A stretch of 64,000 nt of DNA, taken from the NCBI GenBank assembly GCA_037447655.1, contig JBBHKE010000755.1, positions 151,547 through 215,546 of the forward strand. Direction: 5' to 3'. Under the pieces are notes generated by a model, which was given only the letters and a program-made list of their open reading frames with translations, ran no database searches and had not been told where the DNA came from. Source of the stretch: Zygnema cylindricum (Eukaryota > Streptophyta > Zygnematophyceae > Zygnematales > Zygnemataceae). This document shows positions 9,287 through 20,839 of this stretch, one piece after another (the first letter of the stretch is position 1; each line of letters begins with the position of its first letter). The position numbers and the translations under genes were made by a program.

Positions 9287-12168
9287 ATGTCAGGAATTAT
9301 GTCAGGATCAGTTTTCTTTCCAAGCTCCTCAACAGGTGATGGAGGCCCTTTGTTTGGTGGTCCGAATTCAAAATTTACATTTTCTTCTGATCCTGGAGAA
9401 GAAGGTCCACTGTTTGATCTTCCAAGCCCAAACTCGCCAGCAGGTAGATAACTTTTTTTTTCTGGTCAAATGAGTTCAAAAGTACCTGGACATGTATGGC
9501 ACTTTAGGAAGCTAGTGAAGTTTTTCAGAAATGTGTAGCTTTTCCTCTTTATTCGTTTGTATGCAGTTCTCTTGGTCGACTAATTGCAGAAATTTGGAAC
9601 TCTGTAAGGATAGACTTGCGGCTCTCAGGTTTATAACTATCGAGGGTGGGGGATACTCTATATTCACAATGTTTGTTATTCAAATAGGTTCCCGAAGTTA
9701 CTAATAACAAAAATATCAAGGAATAGTATTATCCTTTGTGTAGAATACTTGATATTCAAACACATCCCGGAAGATAGTAATTATATGTTTACACCGTTTT
9801 ACTTCGTAAACCATCACAATTTTTCAGGTTCTGTCGGATCCATCGGAAAGAGCTCGGACGGAAGAGGGGGATCGGCGTCTAAAGCTCCATCACTATTATT
9901 TCGCGACTTGTCCGGTGCACCAGTCGGCCAATCAGCTGCCTCAAATGGACAGCCGGATCTGGCAACAGCTGCCGCTGCCACGGCTTTGTGGCAAAACAGT
10001 TCTCCAGGGACACGTTTTCCAGCTCCTCCTTTGACGACTCTGGACGATCTGAAAAGTTCTTCTTTTCTAAGTCCACTTCAAGCTGGTTTAGGTTTTTCTG
10101 TCAGTGAACGTGGAGCTTTTGTTCCGCCTCCCAGTACAGGTGCCGGTTTCGGAAATGGTGGTCAACATTATGTCCAAAATCCAATCTCAAACGAAGGAAG
10201 TGGCGTGAAAGAAAATTCATCCGATTTTCGGGCCAGGATGTTTGGGAAAGAATCTCTCCTGAGTGTGACACCACCATCAAATGTAGTCCAGCCACCTCAA
10301 TCATCCCAAGGGAATACAAATTCTGCAGATCACTGGGCAACAGTGTACGGGTATGTTTAAAGAGACTTTTTCTTTTCTTTTCTGTTGATCATTGGTATGT
10401 TTTAAGATGGCAATTCCTTTCGTTTTCCGGCTGATCACTGGGTTATGGTGAACGATTATGTTAAAAAAGGCAACATTTCTTTCCTTTTTTGCTGATCAGA
10501 TTTGAATTCTACACTCTTGCCGGTTTTACGGGTTTCCTTCAGCCTATATATATAGAGGGTTGCTCTATGTAAAATGAATGGCACAACATTTTGTCCTTTG
10601 GGGTTTTATTTATTAGCCAGTGTGGTAACTCTTTATTGAGTATATCTGGCAAGTGTGAGGCGAGGGGTTGGTCGTTTTTGCACTCTGACATACCAAATGT
10701 ATATGTTTTTCTTGTCATTTATGTGTGGAAAGGTATAGAAGAAAACAACATGGAAGAGATAAGAGGTGCACATATCTATTTTGTTAACTATTGTTGACTA
10801 AGAGAAGGGGTTTTTCTACAGGTTTACGGCTGAGCAAACAAACATGGTTCTCAGTGAGTTTGAGAAATGTGGCCCGATTGTTGATCACGTATATGGCCCT
10901 GCAGGAGCAAATTGGATTCATATTCGTTACCAGGTTGGCCTGTATTCACTTCAACATCTGCATTTAAATGCAGATATATCAACAATCAACAATATATGTG
11001 TATATGAACAAGGCAAAGAAACTTTTGATTATTGAAATGTAAACTGTATCAATGCAGGCTCTAAAATGGAGTGACATGCAGGCTTCAAACATGGAAATTC
11101 AAAATTTTAGATTGTTGATTTTAAGTGTTAAAATGCTGAATTTAAGTTATGAATTGTAAAAGCATCAAATTGTCTAGCTGAAAGGTAAAATGTGTCAAAT
11201 GTTGAAATACAGTTTGTTAAAAGTCTAAAATCTTGACCTTCAATAAAAAAAAAAAAATGCCTGAAGATGCGAATTGCTGAAATGTTGAATTGTAAGAGGT
11301 TAAACTGTTACTTGAGAAATGGAGACAAAAATGTGTCAAAATTTTAAAACCTTATTTTTAAATTTTTAAATGTTGTGGTGTTAAAACTGTAAAAATCCTC
11401 GATTGTTAAAAATGTCAAATATTTAAAGTCTCAAATTACCAAAAAAAAACCATAAAGTCAAAATGTTGAAAGTTTCAAATCTCAAATTGTGCGAAATGAC
11501 AAATCTCAAAAAAAATAAAAATTGTTAGAACTTTGAAATACTAAATTGTGGAAATGCAAAAAGTTTCAAAATGTCGAATTGTTCAATTTCGAAATGTCAA
11601 GTTATCAGACTTCTGAAATTTTGAAAAGGTAAAAAGTACATATATATTTTGTGAGTCAAATATGCTGTTATTTGCCAGAGAATTACTTTATCTGAAAAAT
11701 TGGATTGTCGTCTTTTCCATGTTTATTCCTTGCAGAGATACAGAAAAGAGACATTAAGAGGAAAGAAGCTGGAAGGTTTTTTTTTCCTGTCTGAGACCTG
11801 GGTCATTCCATGGTGGTTATTATTAAGGCAGTTAAATTGTTTTTAAGTCTTATTGTTGTCGTTATATGTTGGGAATTTTGCAGAGCCCGTATAACGCACA
11901 GAGAGCTTTGTCGAAATGTGGAGTACAGCTTTCCTCGTCCCTCATTGTTGGTGTAAAGCCCATCCACCAATCTCAACTCGATTCCCTAAAAGGAAAAGTT
12001 TCCTCGTTGCATGAAACGCGATCGATTGTCACGGACTCGAATGCATTCGGAGGAGGATTAGGTTTGGCATCAGCTCGACCTTATTTGTTGAACGGCTCAG
12101 GAAAAACAGCAACGCATCCTACGAAGTCAAGGTTTTCAAGAGTTACAGACCTTTTGTTTGGTTCTTAA
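9287..12168 (+). CDS. NUP35: Nucleoporin NUP35 (NUP53/MPPN family), 4 coding exons
   Basis: Structural nucleoporin of the nuclear pore inner ring, acting at the pore membrane. Coding exons: 9287-9443, 9828-10350, 10822-10933, 11884-12168; all junctions are GT/AG and keep frame, giving ~358 aa. The N-terminal half is Ser/Gly/Pro-rich and disordered, with LFRDLSG and an ATALWQ segment seen in plant homologues. The MPPN (RRM-like) domain starts at WATVYGF, runs through EFEKCGPIVDHVYGP and NWIHIRYQ, and ends at LIVGVKPI. The extreme C-terminus, RVTDLLFGS, is the conserved amphipathic membrane-binding helix. The start could instead be 9239 (in frame) or the Met at 9299; I chose 9287 because the upstream residues look like translated leader. 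The last intron is filled with short degenerate repeats. Confidence 0.9.
11035..11645. repeat. Degenerate AAATGTTGAAAT-type repeats inside NUP35 intron 3
   Basis: Roughly 11-15-base words (AAATTGTTGAAATG, TCAAATTGT, AAAATGTCAAAT) recur with strong strand asymmetry: A and T in excess, with C rare. This accounts for most of the ~950-bp intron. Confidence 0.7.
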
Positions 12169-14807
12169 ACTGTTACCGATAACGAACCATTAGAAGATGT
12201 ATCTACGATGTGTATCATACCCTCGCCGTGTTTCCAAAGCCGGTATTTGTATTTTGTTTTGCGAGAGATCGTATCGTTTTTCGATTTTTTGTACCTTACG
12301 AAGTTTTGTCAGCTTTCCAAATAAATTATGGATTGAAAAACTGCACATGTGTATGTTGATTTTTTCTCTAAAGGCAGTAACATTTGTTGTAGTGAAAGAG
12401 AATAAGCAGGTAAAAAGTTTTTTACTTCGTTGAAGAAATTTCCCTTCAACTTCAAATGCTAAGAGGCATCATTACTGTTCATTTACGATATCAGATACAT
12501 GTTTTGAATCAAATTTTGTGTAGGCTAGAGTTGAGGACTGTTTTTGTTTTCGGAAAAGTACATAGTTTTGGTTTCGGTTTGGAAAATATTCATATTTCAC
12601 GAGAGACAATTCAAAAGTCCACAGCTTGTAGCTCGGTTGGGATCCCTCTGTGACTATGAGCTTCAGAATAATTTTTGAACGTGATTAACATTCGGTGATC
12701 GGCATGTTTTGTCTTGACATACTTTTTTTTTTTGTATTTTTGATTTTTATTTTTTTTTGCTTTTTTTTGTATTTTTTGTTATTTATTTTTTTTGGTCTGT
12801 TTATGTTTGGAGGCCAGGCATCGTTTTCTGTTTTTTTCCTATTCCTTCCTCCAGTCCTGTTTGGTTTTTTACTGGGCAACAAAATGTAGATAGGGTAATA
12901 ATGAAGCGATATAGGTATGGATAGTTGTCCTCATCCGTTGCTTTGAATGGTGACGTGACTCAAATGCTTCTAACTTCCCGCTTGGCACATGACTAAACTA
13001 TCATGTGACCAATAAAGTATATAATATGGTATAGAATAGAAAGATTAAAATACTGAATTCAATCGTTAATCAAATGTTTTTCGAATATAGTATTAAACGG
13101 GTGAAAGCTAACTTTTAAAAACATGCCTGTGAAAATATAAAAAATAACTGAAAACCGACGAAAAATACCGAAGGTATGAGACTGTGGCTATGACCTTTTG
13201 AAGATTGTTGATCAAGTTTTTATTTCAAACGGTTTGAATCATGTTGTAACATGATATTTTTCCGCCAAAAAATCGCTTATAAATATTGCAATGTGGACCT
13301 TACGTAAACAACTATAACCAGATGAAACGATTCTTCAAGTAGAAGTTTATGTCTGTGGTGTATGTACTTTAAAAAAAAAAAAAAAAAAGGAGAGAACTGC
13401 AATGTATCAGTTTTCCATCCTTGCAAACGGACTCTTTCCGTATACCTTTTCCTTTGTTTGTTTATTTTATCAAATCCTTATGATTCCAATATTTTTCTAT
13501 TGGAAGTACAAACAATATCATTTGAAAGTAATCCTAATTAAGAAAGTGTGATGGAAAAGTCGTTAAGAAAGTCAAAGCTAGTCAAAGCCACTAACCCTAC
13601 AATCCTGTGTCAGCTTTTTTGAATTAATATATTTTTTGCCGCCCGCTTTAGTCGTGTGATCAAAAGACAGATAGGCAATCGCCGAAATAGATGGAGGGGA
13701 AGGGGGAGGGAGACGGGAGGGAGACAGGGAGGGAGGGGAGGGGAGAGGGGAGAGAAAGGAGAAGAGGGGAGGAGGGGGAGAGGGAGAGGGAGAGGGAGAT
13801 AGAAGTGAAGAGAACATATCATCTTCAGTGAAGATGATACAATCAACAAATAGGAATGATTTCCTAGGATATGGTGCAAAAGAAAGATCTAAAGGGTTAT
13901 ATTGACAGAAAAGATTTCAAGGATATTTTATTGAAAGGAAACTTAGAGTGTGTGCTTGTTCAGGCAACCCATTAGCTCGTTTCAATTTGTAGTTTCTCAA
14001 GGAAAGCTTCTCACCCAATTGGTTTCTACTAAAGTATTTCCAATTGTAAGTTTGGGAAAGTTTTGAAATACTAGCCCATTTGAAAAAGGTGCGATTATTC
14101 ATTATTTTGTGCTTCGGTATTTATTGAGGAAGAACCAATGTGAGAAACTTCGTCAGAATTGTGTTGAACTTGCAACCAAGCTGCCTCTCTCCATCCTTCT
14201 GATTTATTAACTTGAGGAAGCTGAATTCTTTCGCTTCCCTTCTCCCTCCTCCCTTCATGTTGTTTGTTTGTAGACAATTCGAAATAGAAAGGATACAGAG
14301 ATGCTAAAGGACTAAAACCGAATCCAAACTCATTAACTCTGAGGACTCTTCGTATTTGAATTTTGAATTCTAAACTTTGAATTTCGATTATCAGGTTGAG
14401 ACATGTAGTTTTTGAAAAAATTAACCTGTTCATCCACAGAATTGAAAAGTAAACATGTGAGAAAATCCTGACTTCAAAAATGTAAAATATGGGCTGAGAT
14501 TGTTGAGATTTTGATCAATTTGTCGACTTTTGTCTCTGAAAAATACAACATTCAGTTTGAGCTTTTATATCTCTACAAAGATGCAAATCGCTAATGCTTT
14601 TTTTTTCCGTAAAAAAAAATAACATCAACAACTGAAAGAACAATGAGGAAAACAAAAGAAAAGAAAGGAACAAAAACCCTATTATCTGACAATTTCTTCA
14701 CTGAGGACATCTCAAGAGTCCTTCAATTAGAATAAATTCGTTGCCCCAATGGTAAAAATTAATGTAGTCGCAATCATGTTTTGTCCGCAAAAAACAATTC
14801 ACAACCC
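12169..14807. other. Intergenic region between NUP35 and NSE2, left part
   Basis: T-rich stretch at 12720-12800, poly-A at 13370-13389, and a GA/GGGAGA microsatellite at 13690-13800. Open frames here are low-complexity. I see no conserved protein. Confidence 0.55.
13690..13802. repeat. GGGAGA/GGGAGG low-complexity repeat
   Basis: Purine-rich tract of GGAGGGGAGA and GGGAGA units with almost no pyrimidines. Confidence 0.9.
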
Positions 14808-15042
14808 TACACCGTGAATCGCTATTATTAAAATGTAAAGCTAATAGTAATCGCTATTAGTGTGAGGTTTATATTAGTGTTATTAATTCTGATTCAGTCT
14901 CAAATGACGTGGCTGCTTTTAAACCGTTCGAAGAATTAGCATTAAGAAAAAAACAATTAGTGTTATCAATACTATTTTAGGTTGGAGGGTCAGAATTTAG
15001 GGGCGCCGAAAGTGTTATTGACGCTAATAGCGATTCACAGTA
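14808..15042. mobile_element. Stowaway-like (TA-flanked) MITE, ~235 bp
   Basis: It begins TACACCGTGAATCGCTATTA and ends TAATAGCGATTCACAGTA, an inverted pair bounded by TA, as expected for Tc1/mariner-type insertions. Internal words (ATTAGTGTTATTAA, GACGCTAATAG) recur in other copies. A related, degenerate copy follows immediately (about 15055-15272, ending TAATAGTGGTACACAGTA). Confidence 0.7.
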
Positions 15043-15690
15043 ACGTTTTTTGAGCTAAGAAATATATGGTGTTGGGTTTAATTTAGTATTATTAATTCTA
15101 ACTTCGGTCCGAGCAACGAGAACAATTTTTGACCAATTAGCAAATTAGTAATATGAACAGAAAAAAGAGAATTATTAACGCTCTTATATGTTCAAGGGCT
15201 AAAAACCAAAAAAAAAAAAAAAAAAAAAAACCTAATTAGTGTTATTAACGTTAATAGTGGTACACAGTATAGTCAACCAACAGAGAAGATGAGATTCTGG
15301 AAACTGAATTTGTGCAAGGGGACCAAATAAATTGTCAATGTTGGGACTCAACTTTTCTTTTCTTTTGACATCTCGAATTTCACGTAGGGTCACCAAATTT
15401 CTTTAAACGTGGTAGGTTTTAATAATACATGACAATAAATTGAGAATCGTGCCTTTTTTATTTGAGAATATAAAAAGTCTGACGAAAAGCCGTGACTCGA
15501 TTTCATGTTACCATTAATGAATAAGAAGGAGAAACAGAACTTAAGGGTTTTTTAGGGTTTTTACAGCTTTGTTATAATGGAAAGACACCCTAAGTCTCAC
15601 AAGAATTTCAAATTGGAAAAGAAAGTATTGACGTATCTTACATTTAGTAGAAACATAAAGACATTGTCCTTCGAAAAAGAAATGTAGAAG

Positions 15691-18600
15691 TTAGAGTTCT
15701 GTGTATTCGTTTTGACTGGCTCCATGTGCTTTATATCGCATTTCCTTCAACTCCATTTTTAGTGTTCCATCACAAATTAACATCGGCTTTGTAATTTGCT
15801 TTGGACAACCTGAAAAAACCCATCAATAAAATGGAAAAGAAATCTGGTGAGTGAAAATGGAAAAGAAACACAAAAAGGAAGAAGCAAAACCGGGAAATAA
15901 AAACAGGACAACCTGACTTGCAAATTTTTTATTCAAGAGTTCAAAACTAGAGACCTGAGAAAGTAAGAAAAAAGATGGGAAAGAAGAAGGACCAAAAACC
16001 CATTCGAGGAAAAGGTGAAAAAAAAAAAAAAAAAAAAAAAATCATTACCTGCAATTGGACATGATTTTGTCCTTCCTCCAATATATGCCATAATAGCCTC
16101 ACGATCATAAATGTGTCGGCAGTCCGTACTGCATTTCCCACCCACAATTGAGTTAATAATTTCTTTCCCAATATTGAAAAAATCAACAAGAAAAACATAT
16201 TTGTTACAGTCAACAAAAATACAAGAGAAAGAGAGGTATGTCTTAGTTCACTGCAATAAAAGATGAATAAGAAGCTATACAGAAGTGGTCAGCTTACGAA
16301 CTTCATGATTGTATGTTTAATAAATTTTACGTACATAGCAATATGTTGGAAAAACCACCCTGAATTGAAAAAAAAATGTGCCAGCAAAAGAAGGGTGAAA
16401 AAGTGGAGTTAAGAAGTTAAGTTAGACAGTGGAGTTCGAAAGACAGTTGAAGAAGACGCAGGAGTAAGAAGTCGAGAAGGTTTGAAAACAACCTTCTCAC
16501 AGGTTCTTCTATATCAAGAACCGATTTAGCCGTAAGAGGGCAAACCATATTCATGAGAGGAACCGAAGCTGAAGTCATGAGCATTTCCTCGTCTTCTGTT
16601 CCCGGCATAGCCTCTCCAGCATGATGTACATCCTGAAAATAAACCACAAACATCAATATGAATCAAACTTTATTATAAGTTAAAATAAATATTATACATG
16701 AACTTCAATAAATATTATCAGTTAAATATTTTAAGTTAAAGTAAATCATGAACTTTGAGTACACCATGAACTGCTAATAGAGTTGATAGACTAAATAGTG
16801 AGAGGTGGACCTTTTTGCCATTGGTAGCACTAATCACAGAAGCGACTATAAAAATCCACATACACCAAATCTGAAATAGAATAAAGAATTTCAATTCTGT
16901 ATATATACCAATAGTTTGTTTACACTAACATCCACGGTGCATATACAGTGCATCTTGCCTTTGACAAAAACAGCAAAACTGTACGATTTGTAACTATCGA
17001 TATCTTTAATAAAATTGTTTTTTTTTTGTCTACTGAAACTTAAAAACATGGATTCGAAAAGTGACCAGATTTTCAACTGTCAGAAACAATACATAGAACA
17101 GCAGTTATGAATAATTTGCTGTCTCTCGGATCCTCTAAAGTTCCATTGAGGTAAATAGTTGGTGTCCTGAATCCAATAGTACCTACATCTCAAAAAACCA
17201 AACATCGATCTCAACCTTTCCTCTCTCTTTCTGTCTTGACTCCAACAAACAAAGTGAAGGCATCAATAGCATAGTCTAAAAAAAAAAGAGATGAAATTAC
17301 TGTCAGCAAAACTACGCGGACAAGGAATGCGACCAGGCAACAAAACATCATGAACCGGAACAAAACAGCACAGTTATAACTTGCCTCCATTGCCTCCAGA
17401 AGTTCAAAATGTCTTCGTATAAAGGTAAATTTGACATCTTCTAGCTTTAACAAGAGAATAACCTTCCACATTTTTGCATCAACTTAAGAGCTGATAGGTG
17501 CTTATACGATGACCAACTCTAGGAAACTATCTCATATCACCTGTCCCTATAAAAAATAGACTCTGCGGACAACACCATTCACTGAAAAAAGTGTGGATTC
17601 GAGAAGTAAAACCAAACGCATGTTATGAAGGATTGTCCACACAAAGGGTTTACACATCACATGCGAACTCCCATTAACCCATTTTCCCCTGAAATATTAT
17701 GGCATGGAGTTTAGCTCAAAAAAGTCTGTTCCACACTATTAATTGTGCAGGTAAACCCTCTTTTTTCTTACATTGGCCATATGGTCTAGGTGGACTAAAT
17801 AGAAACAGACATTTATTCCTGTTTCTATTTAAAGACAGGGTTTTTAAATAGTTTAAAACATAAATTCGTGCTTTCTTGACCAAGTCCATTGGTTAGGTGG
17901 GCCCAAGTGAAAACATCGGCTTACCCAAACAGCCTTCTGAAATGCTTGATAGTATGGATGGTCTTCTGGGCGTTGTGTTTTTCTCTTTTTAAGATTCTCG
18001 GCTTCTTTCTTGAGCATACTCTCAAAGTCCGTGGGACCAGCCTGCAAGAATAAAAAAACTGTCATGATACAAAACCAAAAGCAGCTTTGACCTTGGTCAA
18101 AAGTCAAAAGGCAAAGGCAAAAGTCAAACTCAATAACACACATAACAAACAGTTTGACATTGTTGTTCTATATCTGAAGTCAACAATCCATAAGCGATTA
18201 CATAGATACTTCTTGGCCAATTTTAAGAGAAAGAAATCGCATTTCTGTCAAAAAACACCATAGCGTCATTTCAATTTTCCTTTAAAAACAAATTTTACAG
18301 CAAGATTTAGAAAAATTGCTAGAGGGTTAGGGTTTTCGCAAAGAACAAGGAAAAAGCTAAACAACACTTACATTAACATCGAAAACATATTTGGTTTCAA
18401 TCACATTTAAGGCTTCCTCATAGCATTCCATCTCGACCATAACTCGTAAACTATCAAAAAAACATTGGAAAGTTCAACAACCTGAAACAAGAAAAACCAT
18501 AAAACCAAAAACAGCCAAGTTCAAACCGGTTCAAAAAGAACTGAAGCAAAAAAACAAAAAAAAGGGAAAGCATAAAAAATGCCATGAAAAATGGCATAAA

Positions 18601-19679
18601 AATTTGAATTTGGAGTACAGCTAGAATGAAAATCTGCTGGTTCAAACTTTGGGAATCCATAAAGATTGCATTGTGATCTCTCCTTAGGAAGAATACACCA
18701 TATTTCTCAAATGCCATATGGAAAAATTACGCAAAGTAAAAATATAGAAAAAAAACCTTCTTCTGCCTTAACAATCAGCTTCTTTATCAGAAAATTAAGG
18801 AGAAAGTGCAACCTTCACCATAATCAATGTGGCTAAGATAAAGGCATGGATGGAAAATTAATACTGTCCATGCGAATTCCTTAAGGCAGGTTATTGTTGA
18901 CAAAAAGCATGATTTAAGTTTTGACCATGACAGATTTTTCCTCTCGACTGCCTTATTTGGGTAGAAATTATTAGACAAGATTGATGTTACTAGAAAATAT
19001 GACACATTATTAAACATTATTGGACAATATTAGACATTTAGTCATTTTCAGACATTCTTAGACAATATTAGACAATATTAGACTGTTATTGGACATCATT
19101 AGACATTATTAGAAATTAATGGGCAATTTATTAGACATTATTATACATTATTAGCCATTGTTAGACATTGTTGGTCATTCTAAGACATTACTAAACAAAT
19201 TTATAATGTAAAAAGGCACATTATTGGTCATTCTAAGACACTATTTAACACAATATTAGATATATTTATCAGACAATGCTACATAGGCACTCATTACTAG
19301 ACATTACCGAGCTATTGTTCTCCACCAAGAGGCACATAAAATTAGTGGTAAAACGGATGCTTGAACTGGTATCCATAATATTTGAAAAATCGATGGTTTA
19401 TAAGATACTCAAACCTCATGCTCATAACATCAACCAACTTACAAAGGACAATAACAAAATCACACTCCCTAAAAAACCCTAGAAAACCATAGAAACTAAA
19501 ACATCTCGTTTAAAAGCTCGATAAGATAAGCAAAAGAAAAAGGTAATTACCTTGGCGGAATTGTTAGCAGTCTCTGCCAGAACTGCTGCCATTCTGAGCC
19601 GTACAGTGCTAGCCTCTATCTCCTTTCGCGAGTCACTCAGTCTGCGCTTTGTAGCAACCGTCGCACGCTGCGACGCCAT
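15691..19679 (-). CDS. NSE2: SUMO E3 ligase NSE2/MMS21 (SP-RING), SMC5/6 complex
   Basis: SUMO ligase subunit of the SMC5/6 complex (plant MMS21/HPY2), working in DNA repair and cell-cycle control in the nucleus. Exons on the minus strand: 19551-19679 (start MASQRATVATKRR), 18372-18450, 17925-18041, 16493-16632, 16049-16128, 15691-15809 (stop). Exons 2-6 join in frame. Recognisable segments: DHPYYQAFQKAVW, DVHHAGEAMPGTEDEEMLMT (strikingly like plant MMS21), then the SP-RING with CPLT, EEPVRSTDCRHIYDREAIM, CPIAGCPK and LICDGTLK. The Cys/His zinc ligands are all present. Exon 1 ends in phase 0 but exon 2 needs phase 2, so one or more unseen exons with length remainder 2 (mod 3) must lie between 18451 and 19550. 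Intron 1 contains short tandem repeats. Identity is sure; the N-terminal model is incomplete. Confidence 0.9.
19005..19285. repeat. TTATTAGACA-type repeats in NSE2 intron
   Basis: About twenty degenerate 10-16-base units of the type ACATTATTAGACA. They lie in the intron between NSE2 exons 1 and 2. Confidence 0.8.
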
Positions 19680-19757
19680 GGCGTTCGTTTAAGTCGCAGA
19701 AGGTGGTTGGGCTTCGTACGATTTTTCGTACTTTAACTGTACAGACACCCATTTTTT

Positions 19758-19882
19758 GCGATATATATCGCGATGGTTTATGTTGGTCCCGGTACGATAT
19801 ATCGAGGAGTCTGCTCAACCGGTACTCGATATATCGAATATCGAAGTCATCGCGATATGAATTTACCAGATACCCAACACTA
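19758..19882 (-). mobile_element. Fragment of hAT family A MITE upstream of NSE2
   Basis: The reverse complement begins TAGTGTTGGGTATC and follows the first ~125 bases of the element at 4346, including the CGATATATCG and GCGATATATATCGC palindromes. The other end is absent. It lies 79 bp upstream of the NSE2 start codon, so it may sit in the promoter or 5' UTR. Confidence 0.75.
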
Positions 19883-20839
19883 CGATTTTCAATATGAGGC
19901 CGTCAATCGGAAGCTGAGAATCTTACCTTTCAATCGCAACCGTCAGAGCTAATAACCGACATTCGTGTACGGAGAAAAGATGTTTAAAGAGACGTAAAAA
20001 ACATTAACACTACAGTAATAACGATTCACGGTGTAGGATACCGTATACTCAAAATAGCGACTTTTCGGACTAAAAACTTCAAAATTAACATAATTAGAGC
20101 GTTTAGAGGAATCGCATTTCAAGACGAAGGTTTTTAACACGGAGGGAAAGGAAAAGTACAATCAACAATCTGCCTCACTCCAAAATCATTACAACATAGA
20201 GCACCCTTTCCACGCATTTTGGATTTACAATTGGTATCAATTTTAGAGAATCAATTCTTTCTCAATCATACACTGTTTGGAAAACAACAGAAACAAGCCT
20301 CTATTAACAGATACCGCATACTCGATGATTTAAAGATGAACAAGTATTTTTTACTGTACAACATACACTTGATATTTTAGGATTGACAAGCCTCTTTTAA
20401 TGTACATTGCACGCGAAAAAAGTGTCTTCTAATGTACATTGAAAATTTCCAAACATCTCCCTCGAAGAAATCCTGAGCTTTATTTTTTTTCCCTTGCTTG
20501 TTTGGTTTGTTTTCACCTGCTCACAATGTCCATCAAGAAACCAATTTCTCCAAGGCATGTACAAAGTTTACATCTGTATGTGTCTGCAATTTTTAGTTAC
20601 AAACTCTATTTAAACCAAAAACCTTTCACACAGATAGTGGAAGACATGATTCCACAGTAATAACTCAAGCCTCAAGTTAACCGGCTCACTTTACATAGCA
20701 TTGCCTCAACATGTCTTGTGCATTTTAATGCACAGACTCAAGTTGAACTAATCGAGAGAAATAGAAAACCACTTTTCTAAATTCCCTAGGCAAAAATATA
20801 GGACAATCGTCCAAGAGTCTAATTTCCTCCAAACACTGT
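19883..20839. other. Intergenic, NSE2 promoter side to TPR-gene 3' end
   Basis: No conserved coding sequence. An isolated Stowaway-like terminus (ACGATTCACGGTGTA) ends at 20035. Confidence 0.5.

Noticed and set aside
12695-12889. Phe-rich 64-aa frame and its Lys-rich antisense
   Set aside because: Poly-T stretch; no conserved residues.
17211-17471. Protein-like minus-strand frame (EDVKFTFIRRHFELLEAM) in the NSE2 intron between exons 3 and 4
   Set aside because: Exons 3 and 4 already join in phase and match the family without it. No homologous segment exists in NSE2 proteins as I know them.
18752-18776. Candidate NSE2 mini-exon (KKLIVKAEE)
   Set aside because: Length 25 nt leaves the frame wrong with the exon 2 acceptor, and the acceptor is weak.
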